A stretch of DNA of 53,777 nucleotides. It comes from a virus. Below, one piece after another: positions 1 to 8,556 of the stretch. The position numbers were made by a program, and so were the translations under genes. A model generated the notes under the pieces. The model worked only from the letters and a program-made list of their open reading frames with translations. It was not told where the DNA came from and searched no databases. The stretch lies in IMG/VR virus record IMGVR_UViG_3300025161_000009, positions 1 to 53,777 of that record. One strand, written 5' to 3'. Position 1 is the first letter of the stretch; each line of letters opens with the position of its first letter.

Positions 1-663
1 AGAGAAGGCATGTCTCCTCTCGACACAAGAGGGGCACCTTCCACAAGCAGGCATACTAAGACTACTCCCTTCATAGCAGGTCCATGTTAGGTGGTAGGGC
101 ACACCAATCTCAAGTCCTAACTTGACTATCTCCCACTTCATCCACCAAGAGAATGGAGTAATAAGACGTACTTTATGGTATGTCCCGATATAGATAGCAC
201 TGCCCATGGACCCAACAAACTCTGGGGTGCAGTCAGGATAAGCCCAATTCCGAGCATCCTCTGCATGGATCCCTGAGTAAACATACTCAGCATCTACAGT
301 CAAGGCGACAGCAGAAGCGATAGACAGGAAGATGGCATTTCTAAAGGGTACATAGGTGGGAGATACTCCAAAGGACTCTTCTATCTCCTTATAGGTCATG
401 TGAGGGTTAGGAAGCATCTCACCTACTAGAGTTGACTTAGCCCCTTGGAAGACCTTGGTATCAATTGAGATCTTCCGGTGGCTTTCTACATGGTAGTAGT
501 TGTTAATCATGTAGGCTGCCATTACCTCCCGCATCTTATGCTTCTGCCCGTAGTCAAAAGAGATAGTGGTTATGTCCCCAGGGTCAGTTCCATTAGCAAT
601 AAGGCTGCCTAGAACTGTGGCAGAGTCAAGCCCTCCAGATAGAAGTACTACCGCCTTAGCCAC
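1..663 (-). CDS. queC: QueC, 7-cyano-7-deazaguanine synthase (continues across window end)
   Basis: QueC converts 7-carboxy-7-deazaguanine to preQ0 using ATP and ammonia. Translation from a GTG at 663 begins MAKAVVLLSGGLDSAT, the N-type ATP-pyrophosphatase P-loop (SGGLDS). Near the window edge comes a four-cysteine zinc site, CYEG...CGRCPSCVERR. The GTG has a good ribosome site (GGGAGG) and overlaps the upstream transporter gene by 8 bp, so the pair is translationally coupled. The frame is still open at position 1. If position 53777 is joined to position 1, it continues for 11 codons (residues EDPIKY...) to a TGA at 53742. This gives about 232 residues, the normal QueC length, with the expected DPxxY C-terminus. 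Confidence 0.95.
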   Translation of the reverse strand, partial: MAKAVVLLSGGLDSATVLGSLIANGTDPGDITTISFDYGQKHKMREVMAAYMINNYYHVESHRKISIDTKVFQGAKSTLVGEMLPNPHMTYKEIEESFGVSPTYVPFRNAIFLSIASAVALTVDAEYVYSGIHAEDARNWAYPDCTPEFVGSMGSAIYIGTYHKVRLITPFSWWMKWEIVKLGLEIGVPYHLTWTCYEGSSLSMPACGRCPSCVERRHAFS

Positions 664-1231
664 CTGAAACCTCCCAAGGCATATAGACACCCCGGGTATG
701 GTCGATCTTCCGGATAGCCCAGACAACAGGCAAAGCGAGTAGGGTCATCCACATCTTCCCAACTACTTGCCCCAGTAGAAACTCAAGTGAGCCGAAAGCT
801 AAGAACAGGAAGACAGCAGAGTCAACTATAACTCCCACTGTGTTACTTGCGACTACTGCAAGGTACAAATTTTTCTTCTGGATGGGGGTGTAGACAACCA
901 GATCGAGCATCTCTGATACTAGGAATGCTCCACCTGATGCCAGAGCAATGGCAGGAGACAAAAAGGCAGATAGTACTGCACCTATAAGGATGGCAGCGCT
1001 TGACCACCCAGGTCCTTTACGCCTTTGCACAAGATCCCGTAAGGTAAAAGAAAGCCCCACTGCGAGTACTCCTGATGGAGCATACAACCCAAATCCAACA
1101 GGGATAACATAAGGGGGACCAGCCTCAGATGTAGGGGTACCTACATGAGTGATGAGGTAGTTGGCAAACCAGACAGTAGAAATGAAGAGTAGGAAGTAAA
1201 TCCAACCTTCAACATTCAGTTTCTTTTGCAT
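656..1231 (-). CDS. queuosine-precursor (preQ0) transporter, YhhQ/VUT family
   Basis: A 191-residue integral membrane protein with five to six hydrophobic segments. It resembles the VUT/YhhQ family, which imports queuosine precursors such as preQ0 and preQ1. Family-like features are the small-residue-rich segments (SPAIALASGGAFLVSEMLD) and a polar SNTVG segment before the last helices. Its place directly upstream of queC, with overlapping ends, supports a role in supplying 7-deazaguanine for phage DNA. The ATG at 1231 follows a GGAG site. The family assignment rests on composition, topology and context. A generic small transporter is the alternative, but the queC neighbourhood makes that less likely. 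Confidence 0.8.
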   Translation of the reverse strand: MQKKLNVEGWIYFLLFISTVWFANYLITHVGTPTSEAGPPYVIPVGFGLYAPSGVLAVGLSFTLRDLVQRRKGPGWSSAAILIGAVLSAFLSPAIALASGGAFLVSEMLDLVVYTPIQKKNLYLAVVASNTVGVIVDSAVFLFLAFGSLEFLLGQVVGKMWMTLLALPVVWAIRKIDHTRGVYMPWEVSGG

Positions 1232-1330
1232 GACAGTTCTCCTTCAGTTTTGAGATAGGTTATCTGAAATACTACTAGCTCGGGATTAGCGAGAAACCTT
1301 GATAATCTGCACCTCCGTAGAACAAAAGTT

Positions 1331-1404
1331 TGCCTGTAGGGTAGTTAAAGTTTGTAATAAAGCAAGCTTCCCACTCACCAATATTATCTTCTACCCTACA
1401 GGCA
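1331..1404. repeat. 14-bp perfect inverted repeat
   Basis: TGCCTGTAGGGTAG at 1331-1344 is matched by its exact reverse complement at 1391-1404. The 46-bp spacer is AT-rich. It may act as a long-range RNA stem in the transcript running toward the transporter gene, or as a protein-binding site. There is no U-tract typical of an intrinsic terminator. Confidence 0.65.
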
Positions 1405-1416
1405 TTAGGGTTGGCG

Positions 1417-1449
1417 CCAAGCAGTTAACAGGTCTTGTTACCTGCTTGG
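1417..1449. repeat. interrupted hairpin
   Basis: CCAAGCAG (1417-1424) pairs with CTGCTTGG (1442-1449). Inside, TAACA pairs with TGTTA after one mismatch, leaving a 5-nt loop. It lies 70 bp from the stop of the DUF669-like gene and could mark transcript processing or termination. Confidence 0.6.
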
Positions 1450-1517
1450 TTCTGCAAAGGGGGTTGAGCCTGGATCCAGTTTATACCGAACTAGGATGGG
1501 CTACCCCCTTGTGCATT

Positions 1518-2030
1518 CTAGCGGAACTTGGGCTTGTTATCCTTGTTGCCCTTGGAAGTAGGTTTTCTTGGAGTTTCCCCTGCAGATTTACTAGGAGTGG
1601 AACTAGGTTCAAAGGGAGGGTCCGACTCTAGGTAAAGTCGACTGACAGTGTTCTGGATTCTTCCATTCCTAATCTGGGTACCTACATCAGCAGTACAACC
1701 TAATCCAGCTAGCTGCGGGTAGATTAGAAAGTTAGTTTCCTCGTCAATCTCCAGGTCCAAGTCTACTGTCTCCTCGTCAATAACGCCTAGATCCAAGAAT
1801 TGCCGGTAAAGGTAGTACATAGATTTCTCAGTCAATCCATTAGTATACCATATCTTGCGCCCTGAGTACTCACCATCAGAGATAGTTAGTGTCCAGTTCA
1901 AATAGTAACTACCGGGCTTCTCGGATGACTCCCTTAGTTCTACAGATTCGATAGTCACAGGGTACTGCCCCTTAGGCAGGGGCTCAAACTCCTCAATACC
2001 TGAAAAGTCAAGATGAATAGTTGGGGACAT
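1518..2030 (-). CDS. DUF669-like recombination-associated protein
   Basis: 170 residues. The N-terminal 120 residues resemble the DUF669 family often found beside phage Sak4/RecA-like ATPases: an N-terminal acidic FSGIEEFEPLPKGQYPVTI start, then a beta-rich core with GRKIWYTNGLTEKS. The C-terminus is a Ser/Pro/Lys-rich disordered tail. It follows the Sak4-like gene by 10 bp in the same operon, which fits a single-strand DNA binding or annealing accessory role. The ATG at 2030 follows GGAGAAAC. The exact biochemical activity is not shown by the sequence. Confidence 0.6.
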   Translation of the reverse strand: MSPTIHLDFSGIEEFEPLPKGQYPVTIESVELRESSEKPGSYYLNWTLTISDGEYSGRKIWYTNGLTEKSMYYLYRQFLDLGVIDEETVDLDLEIDEETNFLIYPQLAGLGCTADVGTQIRNGRIQNTVSRLYLESDPPFEPSSTPSKSAGETPRKPTSKGNKDNKPKFR

Positions 2031-2040
2031 TTGTTTCTCC

Positions 2041-3012
2041 TTAGTTCTTACGGGTTGAGATAGTCATAGTTTTAGGCAGTTTAGTTTTAGACTTTTCTTC
2101 CTGTTGGGTCTCTTCTTGTGGGGTTTCTTCCTCCTTTTCTTCCTGTGGGGTTTCCACTTCTTCCACCTCTTTCTCTTGTGGGGTTTCCACTTCTTCTTCC
2201 TTAGAATTATAGGTCTGTGGAGTAGTATCTATTCTAAGGAGGTTGAGAATACTAGTGATAGTAGGATTCTCCAAATAGGAAGGGGCAATGACTCCATAGG
2301 GCATCCTCACTTTGGTGCGGATCTTTGCCTGGTTCTGGAGAAGTAAGTAGCGTGTTGTAACCAGGTTACCATCCTCATCCTGGGACTCCCCTAAAGCAAG
2401 GTAGGCGACCATCTCAAAGATTCCTGGAGCTTCATCTGCAAGGGCACCAGCAAGAGCAGGCTTCTTCACCCTGCCTTCCCGGGGGTCATCCTCATCTTTT
2501 GCCATACATGAGGCAAAGACATGAAGTGGGAGATCTCTGAACTTACGTAGTATCTTCCGCATTTGTACCAAGGCTATCCCGTAGTCCCCTTGCTCAAGCA
2601 GGTCTGGAATAGACCGGTTTCTAGTTGAGGATTCCAGTTGGTTGAGTAAAGCAAAGACATGAGACTCAGAAACTGAGTCAAGTCCCACTGAGTTGTATGG
2701 GTGCTTTCCAGACTTTAGCCAGTGGTAAGCATCATCAAAGTCAGACCAAGTCCGGATCTTGACAATGTCTATCTGAGGATTCCACCCGTCAAGGGTTGAG
2801 GTCCCACCCTCATAGTCAAGCAGTAACATGGGGTAAGTACGGGGATCATTCTGTGCAGTTCCGAGTAGATAGGTCTTCCCATGGCCAGATGGTCCAAAGA
2901 ACAAACATTTAGCGAGCCGGTTAGTTTCTGGGTGGGTCACCATAGGTATCTTAGAGACCCTCTCAGGAAGTGGATCCTGCTTTTTCTTACTAGAAATGGT
3001 TAGGGTAGTCAT
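2041..3012 (-). CDS. Sak4-like RecA-family ATPase (single-strand annealing/recombination)
   Basis: 323 residues with a RecA/AAA_24-type core: Walker A GPSGHGKT (about residues 40-47), LLLDYEGG and a Walker B-like VGLDSVS. This arrangement is typical of phage Sak4 proteins, which act in homologous recombination with an SSB-like partner. The last 60 residues are a low-complexity acidic repeat of ETPQE units, probably a flexible interaction tail. It sits between the Cas4/RecB-like nuclease and the DUF669-like gene, forming a recombination module with the RuvC-like resolvase further upstream. Confidence 0.75.
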   Translation of the reverse strand: MTTLTISSKKKQDPLPERVSKIPMVTHPETNRLAKCLFFGPSGHGKTYLLGTAQNDPRTYPMLLLDYEGGTSTLDGWNPQIDIVKIRTWSDFDDAYHWLKSGKHPYNSVGLDSVSESHVFALLNQLESSTRNRSIPDLLEQGDYGIALVQMRKILRKFRDLPLHVFASCMAKDEDDPREGRVKKPALAGALADEAPGIFEMVAYLALGESQDEDGNLVTTRYLLLQNQAKIRTKVRMPYGVIAPSYLENPTITSILNLLRIDTTPQTYNSKEEEVETPQEKEVEEVETPQEEKEEETPQEETQQEEKSKTKLPKTMTISTRKN

Positions 3013-3025
3013 TTATCCTCCAGGT

Positions 3026-4009
3026 TTAGTAATAAGAATTGGGTAGAAAATGGTTATTTAGTATATATTGATAATCCCCACCATCCTCCATAGCCTTACA
3101 GACTCCTAGAAAGACACAACTAGAACACCTGAAGGTAGAAGGTGATGGGTAAGCATGAGTAGTTGGGTCTTTGAGTATCTTCAGTATATCCTCTCCTTTT
3201 CTACGTGCTCTCGTCTCGAAATTGAGTAGCTCGTGCTCATTTCTAGTTGAACCATCCCGAGTAAAGAACTTCCCCCACCCCTGACTCTTAAGCATACTTA
3301 GAAAGTCAGAGTACTTCTCCTCCTCTAAACCTAATTCTTGGATTTTCTGGAGGTACAGGGTATAGATAGTTCTCTGGTCTTTATCCTTAGACAACTCTCC
3401 ATTCTTGAGAATCCTGGGTTCAGCAGGTAAGTCCTTGATGAGTACATTGTAGAGCACCCCAGCAGGGATCTCTCCATATAACTTCCATACCATGTAGGCA
3501 TACCCAGTTAACTGCTCGTCTACATCTAACCCTTTTAGGTCATAGGTAGAACTTGCTGTTTTATGGTCAACTACCCATAATCCATCAGACCTCTTGAGTA
3601 CTAGGTCTATCCTGCCTGAAAGGTTGAAAGTCGGTTGGGGGATAGTTACATACTTTTCAACTTCTACAACCTTACCCTGAAGGGGGTTCTCATAGTCATA
3701 GACAGAATAGTTTTGTACCATGCCTAGAGCCAGCTCCCCTAGTTCCTCCAGTTCTGGCCTAAAGGTCTCCCATGGAGTGAAAGTTTCGCTCATAGAAGAA
3801 AAAGACTTAGTAATGTATTCTTGCATAGACCTTAAAACTATGGGTAGGTCTTTCTTACCCTTATAGTATGTCTCAAGACCCTTATGGACAAGTGACCCCA
3901 ACCAGAAGTGGGATTGAGGTTTCTTGGGTGAGTATGTCTTGCTCAACCACCATTGGCGCCTGCAGTCTGAGAAGTACGACAGATCAGTAATGGATATCTT
4001 AGGCTTCAT
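3026..4009 (-). CDS. PD-(D/E)XK nuclease, Cas4/RecB-like with putative Fe-S cluster
   Basis: 327 residues of the PDDEXK_1/Cas4-RecB family. An N-terminal cysteine (SDCRRQWWLSK) is followed by the conserved GSLVHKGLE helix. The nuclease core is GRIDLVLKRSDG...VVDHKTASS (catalytic D...DxK). The C-terminus has FRCSSCVFLGVC. The one-plus-three cysteine arrangement is the one that holds a 4Fe-4S cluster in AddB and Cas4. The likely role is a 5'-3' exonuclease producing single strands for the neighbouring Sak4-like protein. Its start overlaps the end of the RuvC-like gene by 11 bp. Confidence 0.8.
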   Translation of the reverse strand: MKPKISITDLSYFSDCRRQWWLSKTYSPKKPQSHFWLGSLVHKGLETYYKGKKDLPIVLRSMQEYITKSFSSMSETFTPWETFRPELEELGELALGMVQNYSVYDYENPLQGKVVEVEKYVTIPQPTFNLSGRIDLVLKRSDGLWVVDHKTASSTYDLKGLDVDEQLTGYAYMVWKLYGEIPAGVLYNVLIKDLPAEPRILKNGELSKDKDQRTIYTLYLQKIQELGLEEEKYSDFLSMLKSQGWGKFFTRDGSTRNEHELLNFETRARRKGEDILKILKDPTTHAYPSPSTFRCSSCVFLGVCKAMEDGGDYQYILNNHFLPNSYY

Positions 4010-4400
4010 TTGATTCTCTCTTCAATTTAAGTAGGCACCAGAGGGCAATCCTAAAAGAATCTTTCTGGTGTTGGGTAGGTTCTCCCTCCCAGTCATTAGG
4101 GGCTTTGTAATTGATAACCAGTATATCGTTCTTCCAAGTACCTGGTAGAACCCATATAGCGTTAGGGAAGGTCTTCTTAATCCATTCTAGTACTCTTTCA
4201 AGTTTTAAGTTCATTTCTCCTTGGGTCGGTACAGGCACCTTCTCTATAACTACCTTGATTGAGTCATCCTGAGCATACTTGACTAGAATTGACTCTTCCA
4301 AGTCCTCCTCCAGTAAGTTGCCTGACTCAAGTATATCTCCATACTGAGTTACCAGACAGTAGCCTGTAGTTATACCAGGGTCAATTCCAAGGATAGGCAT
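3999..4400 (-). CDS. RuvC-like Holliday junction resolvase
   Basis: 133 residues with an RNase H-fold start, MPILGIDPGITTGYCLV (catalytic Asp7), then VVIEKVP (catalytic Glu) and a late acidic/histidine region, HQKDSFRIALW. This is the pattern of phage RuvC-family resolvases. It probably resolves branched DNA before packaging. It lies between the SNF2 helicase and the Cas4-like nuclease and overlaps the latter, consistent with one recombination operon. Confidence 0.75.
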   Translation of the reverse strand: MPILGIDPGITTGYCLVTQYGDILESGNLLEEDLEESILVKYAQDDSIKVVIEKVPVPTQGEMNLKLERVLEWIKKTFPNAIWVLPGTWKNDILVINYKAPNDWEGEPTQHQKDSFRIALWCLLKLKRESNEA

Positions 4401-4441
4401 GATTTTAGTCCTTTCATAGATAGGTGAGGTTATATTATAAA

Positions 4442-6082
4442 TTATTCTGGGCCAGTTTTCCTTAGTAAACTCTTAGTAGTTTCTGAGAATCCCAGACCTA
4501 GTAATAACTCTAATAGGTCTGAGTCAGTCAACTTTGAGAGGTCTAGTACCTTGCCTGCTAGGTTCATTTCTACTAAGTCATCTATTGTACCTGGGCACTT
4601 CAAGGTAACTACCACAGGGGAGTGCTTAAGACCCATCCTTTCTACCCTATGCACAGATTGGACAAAAGTGTCCATAGAGAACGTTCTATCTACATAAACC
4701 ATAGTGTGAGTACAGATAAGAGAGTTCAGCCCGTACTTGCCTACCTCAGATGACAATACAAGTATATCCAGTTCACCCCCTTGGTACTTACTAAGGTACT
4801 CATGCCTTTTCTTTTCTGGTGTCCCCCCATGGATATAGGCTGCACGGTACTTAGAAAGGTTCTGTATACCCTCGAGTAACTGGTTGCCTGTCCCTCTCCA
4901 ATGGACCCAGATGAGCATAGGAACCTCAAGGCTTTCTGTGTCAAGAAGTTCTAGTATTGCATCTACCTTACAAGAATGATTGGTGAAACCTGTCCCCAAG
5001 TTTACTGGAGAACTAACTGCCTGTTGGAGCCTGGTCAACTTTGCTATACGGGTAGACATTGATAATCCCTTTGCCTGAAGTGCCTCAATCAGATCATACT
5101 GGATCTCCGAATATACATCTTTCTGTTGCTTGTCCATCTCAAGCTCGTAGGTCTCATAGAGAACCTTAGGTAGATCTACAACCTCTCTAAGGTTACGGAC
5201 AAACATTAGATCCCGGAATTCTGACTTGAAGTCAATCTCATGCTTGGATCCAATAATTTCCTTACCCCAGACAGTCTCCTTAATATTACAGAAAAAGTGT
5301 ATAAAGCGCCAGTAGGATAGGAAGGCGTTAGGCTCAAGTAGCTTGAATTGAGAATATAGATCCTCAACAGACCTGGTAATGGGTAACCCAGATAGTTCCC
5401 ATACCCTACCCGATCTCTGGCAGACCTTTGAGATGGACTTGAAGCGGAGTGTCTTACGATTCTTTACCAGTACTGACTCATCAAGTATTACAAGATCCCA
5501 TGCCTGGGTGTAGGCTAAGGTATTCCTAGTAACTGTGTCATAGTTGGTAACTACCCAACCTTCAAGAGGAATTGGATCTCTACTCCTGAGTACACTAACA
5601 GTTATCCCACCCCATTCTCTGCATTGAGACACCCAAGTAGGCAGTAGAGTTAGGGGTGAGATGATTAGTACCCTTTGGAACCCTAGTACTTGTGCCGCAA
5701 CTATAGAACAGGCTGATTTTCCAAGCCCAGGTGATAGTGCAAGTAAAGCTCCATGCAGGGGTGAGGACACCAGATAAGTCACTGCCTCTTTTTGGTGCCT
5801 TAGTAACTTCTCCCACTTAGGATGGTTGTTCTGGTTGCAATCTTTAGGCTCAAATCCCCAGTCCTGGAACCTACTTTTTGACTCTTCAGTAACAGTCACT
5901 GCATCCCTAAAGGTTGATAATAGTCGGGAGGCATACAGGTACACCCCAGGGAATCTCCAGAGGTGTGTCCGTATCTTCCTGCCTCCCAACCCTGGTAAGA
6001 TCCCATCCTCATTTCTTAAGTAGAGACCCTCAGAATACAGTAACCAGCCTACACCTGGTCTGTACTCAAGTTTCGCTGGCAT
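4442..6082 (-). CDS. SNF2-family DEAD/H-box helicase
   Basis: About 546 residues, superfamily 2, SNF2/Rad54 type. Motif I is LSPGLGKSAC, motif II DESVLVKN (DESx), motif III SGLPITR. The helicase C half contains WVHWRGT, YIHGGTPEKKR, LSSEVGKYGLNS and a motif VI-like QSVHRVERMG. Such proteins remodel or translocate on DNA during phage replication or recombination. The chosen ATG at 6082 follows GGAGG at the right spacing; an in-frame GTG at 6088 is less likely. Its start overlaps the preceding small gene by 17 bp. Confidence 0.85.
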   Translation of the reverse strand: MPAKLEYRPGVGWLLYSEGLYLRNEDGILPGLGGRKIRTHLWRFPGVYLYASRLLSTFRDAVTVTEESKSRFQDWGFEPKDCNQNNHPKWEKLLRHQKEAVTYLVSSPLHGALLALSPGLGKSACSIVAAQVLGFQRVLIISPLTLLPTWVSQCREWGGITVSVLRSRDPIPLEGWVVTNYDTVTRNTLAYTQAWDLVILDESVLVKNRKTLRFKSISKVCQRSGRVWELSGLPITRSVEDLYSQFKLLEPNAFLSYWRFIHFFCNIKETVWGKEIIGSKHEIDFKSEFRDLMFVRNLREVVDLPKVLYETYELEMDKQQKDVYSEIQYDLIEALQAKGLSMSTRIAKLTRLQQAVSSPVNLGTGFTNHSCKVDAILELLDTESLEVPMLIWVHWRGTGNQLLEGIQNLSKYRAAYIHGGTPEKKRHEYLSKYQGGELDILVLSSEVGKYGLNSLICTHTMVYVDRTFSMDTFVQSVHRVERMGLKHSPVVVTLKCPGTIDDLVEMNLAGKVLDLSKLTDSDLLELLLGLGFSETTKSLLRKTGPE

Positions 6083-6269
6083 TCCCACCTCCTACCCGAT
6101 TACCAGTAACCAGGTTGATAAGCTCGAACTCTGAAAACTTGACACACTCAGGGTATTTTACTTCAATCTCAGTGAATGAGTTTTCTACCTCCTTAAGTAG
6201 AACCTCAGGGTCTGGAGTAGTCTCCCTAGTCACATCTACCCAAACTTTTACTTGGATTATTCCTAACAT
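6066..6269 (-). CDS. small hypothetical protein (67 aa)
   Basis: The ATG at 6269 (MLGIIQVKVWVDVTRET) follows AAGGAGG with good spacing, so I prefer it to an upstream start at 6359 that would overlap the previous gene by 79 bp. The product is a compact mixed alpha/beta protein without recognisable motifs and ends in a Gly/Asn-rich stretch. It overlaps the SNF2 helicase start, which suggests coupling to it. Function not recognised. Confidence 0.6.
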   Translation of the reverse strand: MLGIIQVKVWVDVTRETTPDPEVLLKEVENSFTEIEVKYPECVKFSEFELINLVTGNRVGGGNASET

Positions 6270-6280
6270 TAAAATCCTCC

Positions 6281-6556
6281 TTATTCTATTCTCTTCCATC
6301 TCATAATAACTGCTAAAAGGGCTCCTATAACCTGTAGAGCAGATAAAGGACCAAACCAAACCTTCCTTCCCTTTCTCAGGGCTACTGCATTTACAAGTTC
6401 AGAGCATACTTCACAGGTCCTCTCCTGAACCTCAAGTGGCTGTTGCTTGTACCACTCTAACATAGCCTCCTGCAAGGGAGAGTTCTCTCTATCAGACCCA
6501 TGGGTCATCAAGGCATGGTGGACCTTCTTAGGGTCATATAAGTCAGTAGTTCCCAT
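6281..6556 (-). CDS. hypothetical protein with C-terminal hydrophobic segment (91 aa)
   Basis: The N-terminal two thirds are soluble and charged, with a CEVC pair at about residues 48-51. The last 25 residues form a probable membrane helix (LSALQVIGALLAVIM) followed by basic residues. This could be a tail-anchored membrane protein. It is spaced 11 bp from the following small gene and 10 bp from the zinc-ribbon gene before it. Function not recognised. Confidence 0.6.
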   Translation of the reverse strand: MGTTDLYDPKKVHHALMTHGSDRENSPLQEAMLEWYKQQPLEVQERTCEVCSELVNAVALRKGRKVWFGPLSALQVIGALLAVIMRWKRIE

Positions 6557-6566
6557 TTGTATTCTC

Positions 6567-7211
6567 CTAAGGGATTTCTGATTCCAAGGTAGAAATGACT
6601 GACTCTGCCTCAGATGCTATTTCATCTACCTGGGATTCTAGTTCTGAGAGTTCACATTCATACTCCAACTGAGCATCCAAGTACTCCTGTTTACTACTGA
6701 AGCCATCAACCTTGGGGGGTAAAGGTTCCTCGAGGTAGCTCAGTTCCTCCAAAAGTTCCTTAAGGTCTGAGATAGCAGATTCTATAGAAGAGGCAAAAGC
6801 CTCACAGTTATCTGCTTTTTCTCTTATCTCATCAATAGTAGGAGAACCTGGGAAGTACTCCTCCTGGTTATCAGCCGATTGGTAGTACTCCTCACCAACA
6901 GTGGTAACCTGGGGGGCAAGTTCCTCAAGTGTAGAAATGACCTCTTCTAGCTTATCTTTCAAACTGTCTAAGGAGTACCCTGACGGGTCAAAGGCAATAT
7001 CCCTAATTTCTTCTTCCACTCCATAGAGTATAGATAACTTCTCACTGGTTGTAAGTTCTGAGGGTCTAGGATAATGGGACAGGCACCTGACCACCTTGGG
7101 GCCATATCTAGGCTCAGCATAATAGTAGCCCTCTCCAACATTGATAATCCTACCACATCTACCGCAGGTATGGGGCTTTCTACTTTTAGATACTTTATAG
7201 ACCTTAGGCAT
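6567..7211 (-). CDS. zinc-ribbon and coiled-coil protein (214 aa)
   Basis: The N-terminus has HTCGRCGRIINVGEGYYYAE, a CxxC knuckle that may pair with a later Cys/His (VRCLSHYPR) to bind zinc. The rest is very acidic and helical, with heptad-like stretches (about residues 70-214), and probably forms coiled coils. The ATG at 7211 follows AGGAGG. A terminator-like hairpin (7233-7271) separates it from the DUF932 gene upstream. The function is unknown; a nucleic-acid-binding or scaffold role is plausible. Confidence 0.65.
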   Translation of the reverse strand: MPKVYKVSKSRKPHTCGRCGRIINVGEGYYYAEPRYGPKVVRCLSHYPRPSELTTSEKLSILYGVEEEIRDIAFDPSGYSLDSLKDKLEEVISTLEELAPQVTTVGEEYYQSADNQEEYFPGSPTIDEIREKADNCEAFASSIESAISDLKELLEELSYLEEPLPPKVDGFSSKQEYLDAQLEYECELSELESQVDEIASEAESVISTLESEIP

Positions 7212-7232
7212 CTCTAGCCTCCTAGAAAAGAG

Positions 7233-7271
7233 GTTGAGGAGGTCCTTGAAGGCAGTAAAGACCTCCTCAAC
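7233..7271 (-). terminator. probable intrinsic terminator after DUF932 gene
   Basis: A 12-bp perfect stem, GTTGAGGAGGTC (7233-7244) with GACCTCCTCAAC (7260-7271) and a 15-nt loop. Read on the minus strand it is followed by CTCTTTTCT. It lies 11 bp past the DUF932 stop. The U-run is short, so termination is likely but may be partial. Confidence 0.65.
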
Positions 7272-7281
7272 TATAGGGTAA

Positions 7282-8307
7282 CTACGAGTATTTGGCGTAG
7301 TTTTCTACAACAGAGTAAGCACGCTCCTTAACACTAGCCCGGTCTCCAAAGAGAGAGTTGATAAGGCGGGTAGACTCATCCTTACCTGTAGGGCGATAAT
7401 CCTCCCACTCGACAACTGCATTGTAAAAACCCCATCCTGTACCATCTGCAGCTGGGTGGTCCATACCAGTTCCCTTACCATGGAACAGTTCCAGTACTGC
7501 CTCACGGGAGCGCTCAGTGGCCCTCACATAGTACTCATAATCAATCATTCTCCGCTGAACTATCTCCTCAGGGGCATCTTCTCTAGGAGGCTTGGGATCT
7601 GGGTAGATTTCAGTTACCATTTGCCCTACTTGGACAGAGTTAGGCATAAAGCTAGCAAACATCTCAAAAGCCTGCTTAAGTGTATCAACCTTCTGGACAG
7701 AACGCTCATATAATCCAGTCATCCAGGACTTGAGTCGTTCTTGAGCAGTTGAGTCATGCACAACTCTGTAGACCTCAGAAGATGACCTCTTAGCAGCAAT
7801 AAGGGTATTCTGGCAAACCACCCGGACAGGTGTGATCCGGATTTGAATGGCTGACCACCCAGTATAGGGAGAAACTACCAGCATGTAGGTCTCTACAGGA
7901 TCCCCCTTAATGTCAATTTCTGGTAACTTAGTAGTTAGGAAGAGGGTTTCACCGAACCCGAGTGCACCGATTGTCTCCACAGGTTGAGTAACCGAGTAGT
8001 CGTAGGTCTCACAGACCTGTAAGGGGGTCACTAATTGGTATTCAGGCCCCACTATGCCTAGGACCCTTTCTTCTGGGTCATCTGGAACTGGGGTGCGGAC
8101 AATCGCCCGGCTAGAGACCTTACTATACCTAGCCTTATTATTACCCTGCATCTTTTGGACAAAAAGATCCCGTAGTTCAATGTCATAGGGGGTTATCCTG
8201 GAGAACGCCTCAACAGCGCCCAGGGGCTCCTCAGATACCATACCCAAACCGTGCCAGGCAGGTTGTCTTAAAGAATAGAAACGGTTGTTAAACAGATTAG
8301 CGGACAT
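7282..8307 (-). CDS. DUF932 family phage/plasmid-like protein
   Basis: 341 residues matching the DUF932 (TIGR03299-like) pattern. The N-terminus is MSANLFNNRFYSLRQPAWHG, then TPYDIELRDLF, IVGPEYQLV, an ITPVRVVCQNTL core and HDSTAQERL, followed by a helical C-terminus. The family is common in phages and plasmids, usually near recombination or replication genes; its biochemical activity is not established. It is followed by a hairpin terminator. An ATTATCAA site lies just upstream of its ribosome site (8329-8336). Confidence 0.8.
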   Translation of the reverse strand: MSANLFNNRFYSLRQPAWHGLGMVSEEPLGAVEAFSRITPYDIELRDLFVQKMQGNNKARYSKVSSRAIVRTPVPDDPEERVLGIVGPEYQLVTPLQVCETYDYSVTQPVETIGALGFGETLFLTTKLPEIDIKGDPVETYMLVVSPYTGWSAIQIRITPVRVVCQNTLIAAKRSSSEVYRVVHDSTAQERLKSWMTGLYERSVQKVDTLKQAFEMFASFMPNSVQVGQMVTEIYPDPKPPREDAPEEIVQRRMIDYEYYVRATERSREAVLELFHGKGTGMDHPAADGTGWGFYNAVVEWEDYRPTGKDESTRLINSLFGDRASVKERAYSVVENYAKYS

Positions 8308-8337
8308 GGATTTGCTCCCCTTTCTTTGTTGATAATT

Positions 8338-8556
8338 TTAGATATCCGGAGTACTACACCCCTGGATAATCTTCACAGTATAACCAGATGCCTCATAAGA
8401 GAGCATCAGACCGATTGAAAGTCCTTGAGGTAAAGGGATGGATTTCTCCCCTTTATCTGGGACTAGGGAGTTAAGATTTGTGATAGTCACAGTACCTTTC
8501 TCCTCATTACAGAACAGTTTCCATTTAGGACCTTCTTTGTTATTCCATGCTACCAT
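8338..8556 (-). CDS. small hypothetical protein (72 aa)
   Basis: A beta-rich small protein (KLFCNEEKGTVTITNLNSLV...) with no recognisable motif. Its ATG follows TAGGAGG. It lies in a run of short genes between DUF932 and the SWIM protein. Function unknown. Confidence 0.6.
   Translation of the reverse strand: MVAWNNKEGPKWKLFCNEEKGTVTITNLNSLVPDKGEKSIPLPQGLSIGLMLSYEASGYTVKIIQGCSTPDI

Larger units (their letters stand above)
1232..1517 (-). other. intergenic region with inverted repeats (putative leader/terminator)
   Basis: This 286-bp gap precedes the transporter-queC-queF unit and follows the DUF669-like gene. It contains one small hairpin (CTCG...CGAG, 1279-1293), one copy of the genome-wide ATTATCAA word (1299-1306), a 14-bp perfect inverted repeat with 46 bp between the arms (1331-1344 and 1391-1404), and an interrupted hairpin (1417-1449; CCAAGCAG/CTGCTTGG plus AACA/TGTT). 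It likely holds the end of the recombination operon and the leader of the deazaguanine operon. I could not fit it confidently to a preQ1 riboswitch. Confidence 0.5.

Noticed and set aside
1232-1300. preQ1-I riboswitch in front of the transporter gene
   Set aside because: An AAAACTGAAGGAG-like tail is present, but I could not draw the conserved pseudoknot or the invariant C; left as an unassigned leader.
1299-1631. 110-codon plus-strand frame across the intergenic inverted repeats
   Set aside because: No ribosome site, composition unlike the other genes, overlaps a clear minus-strand gene; shadow frame.
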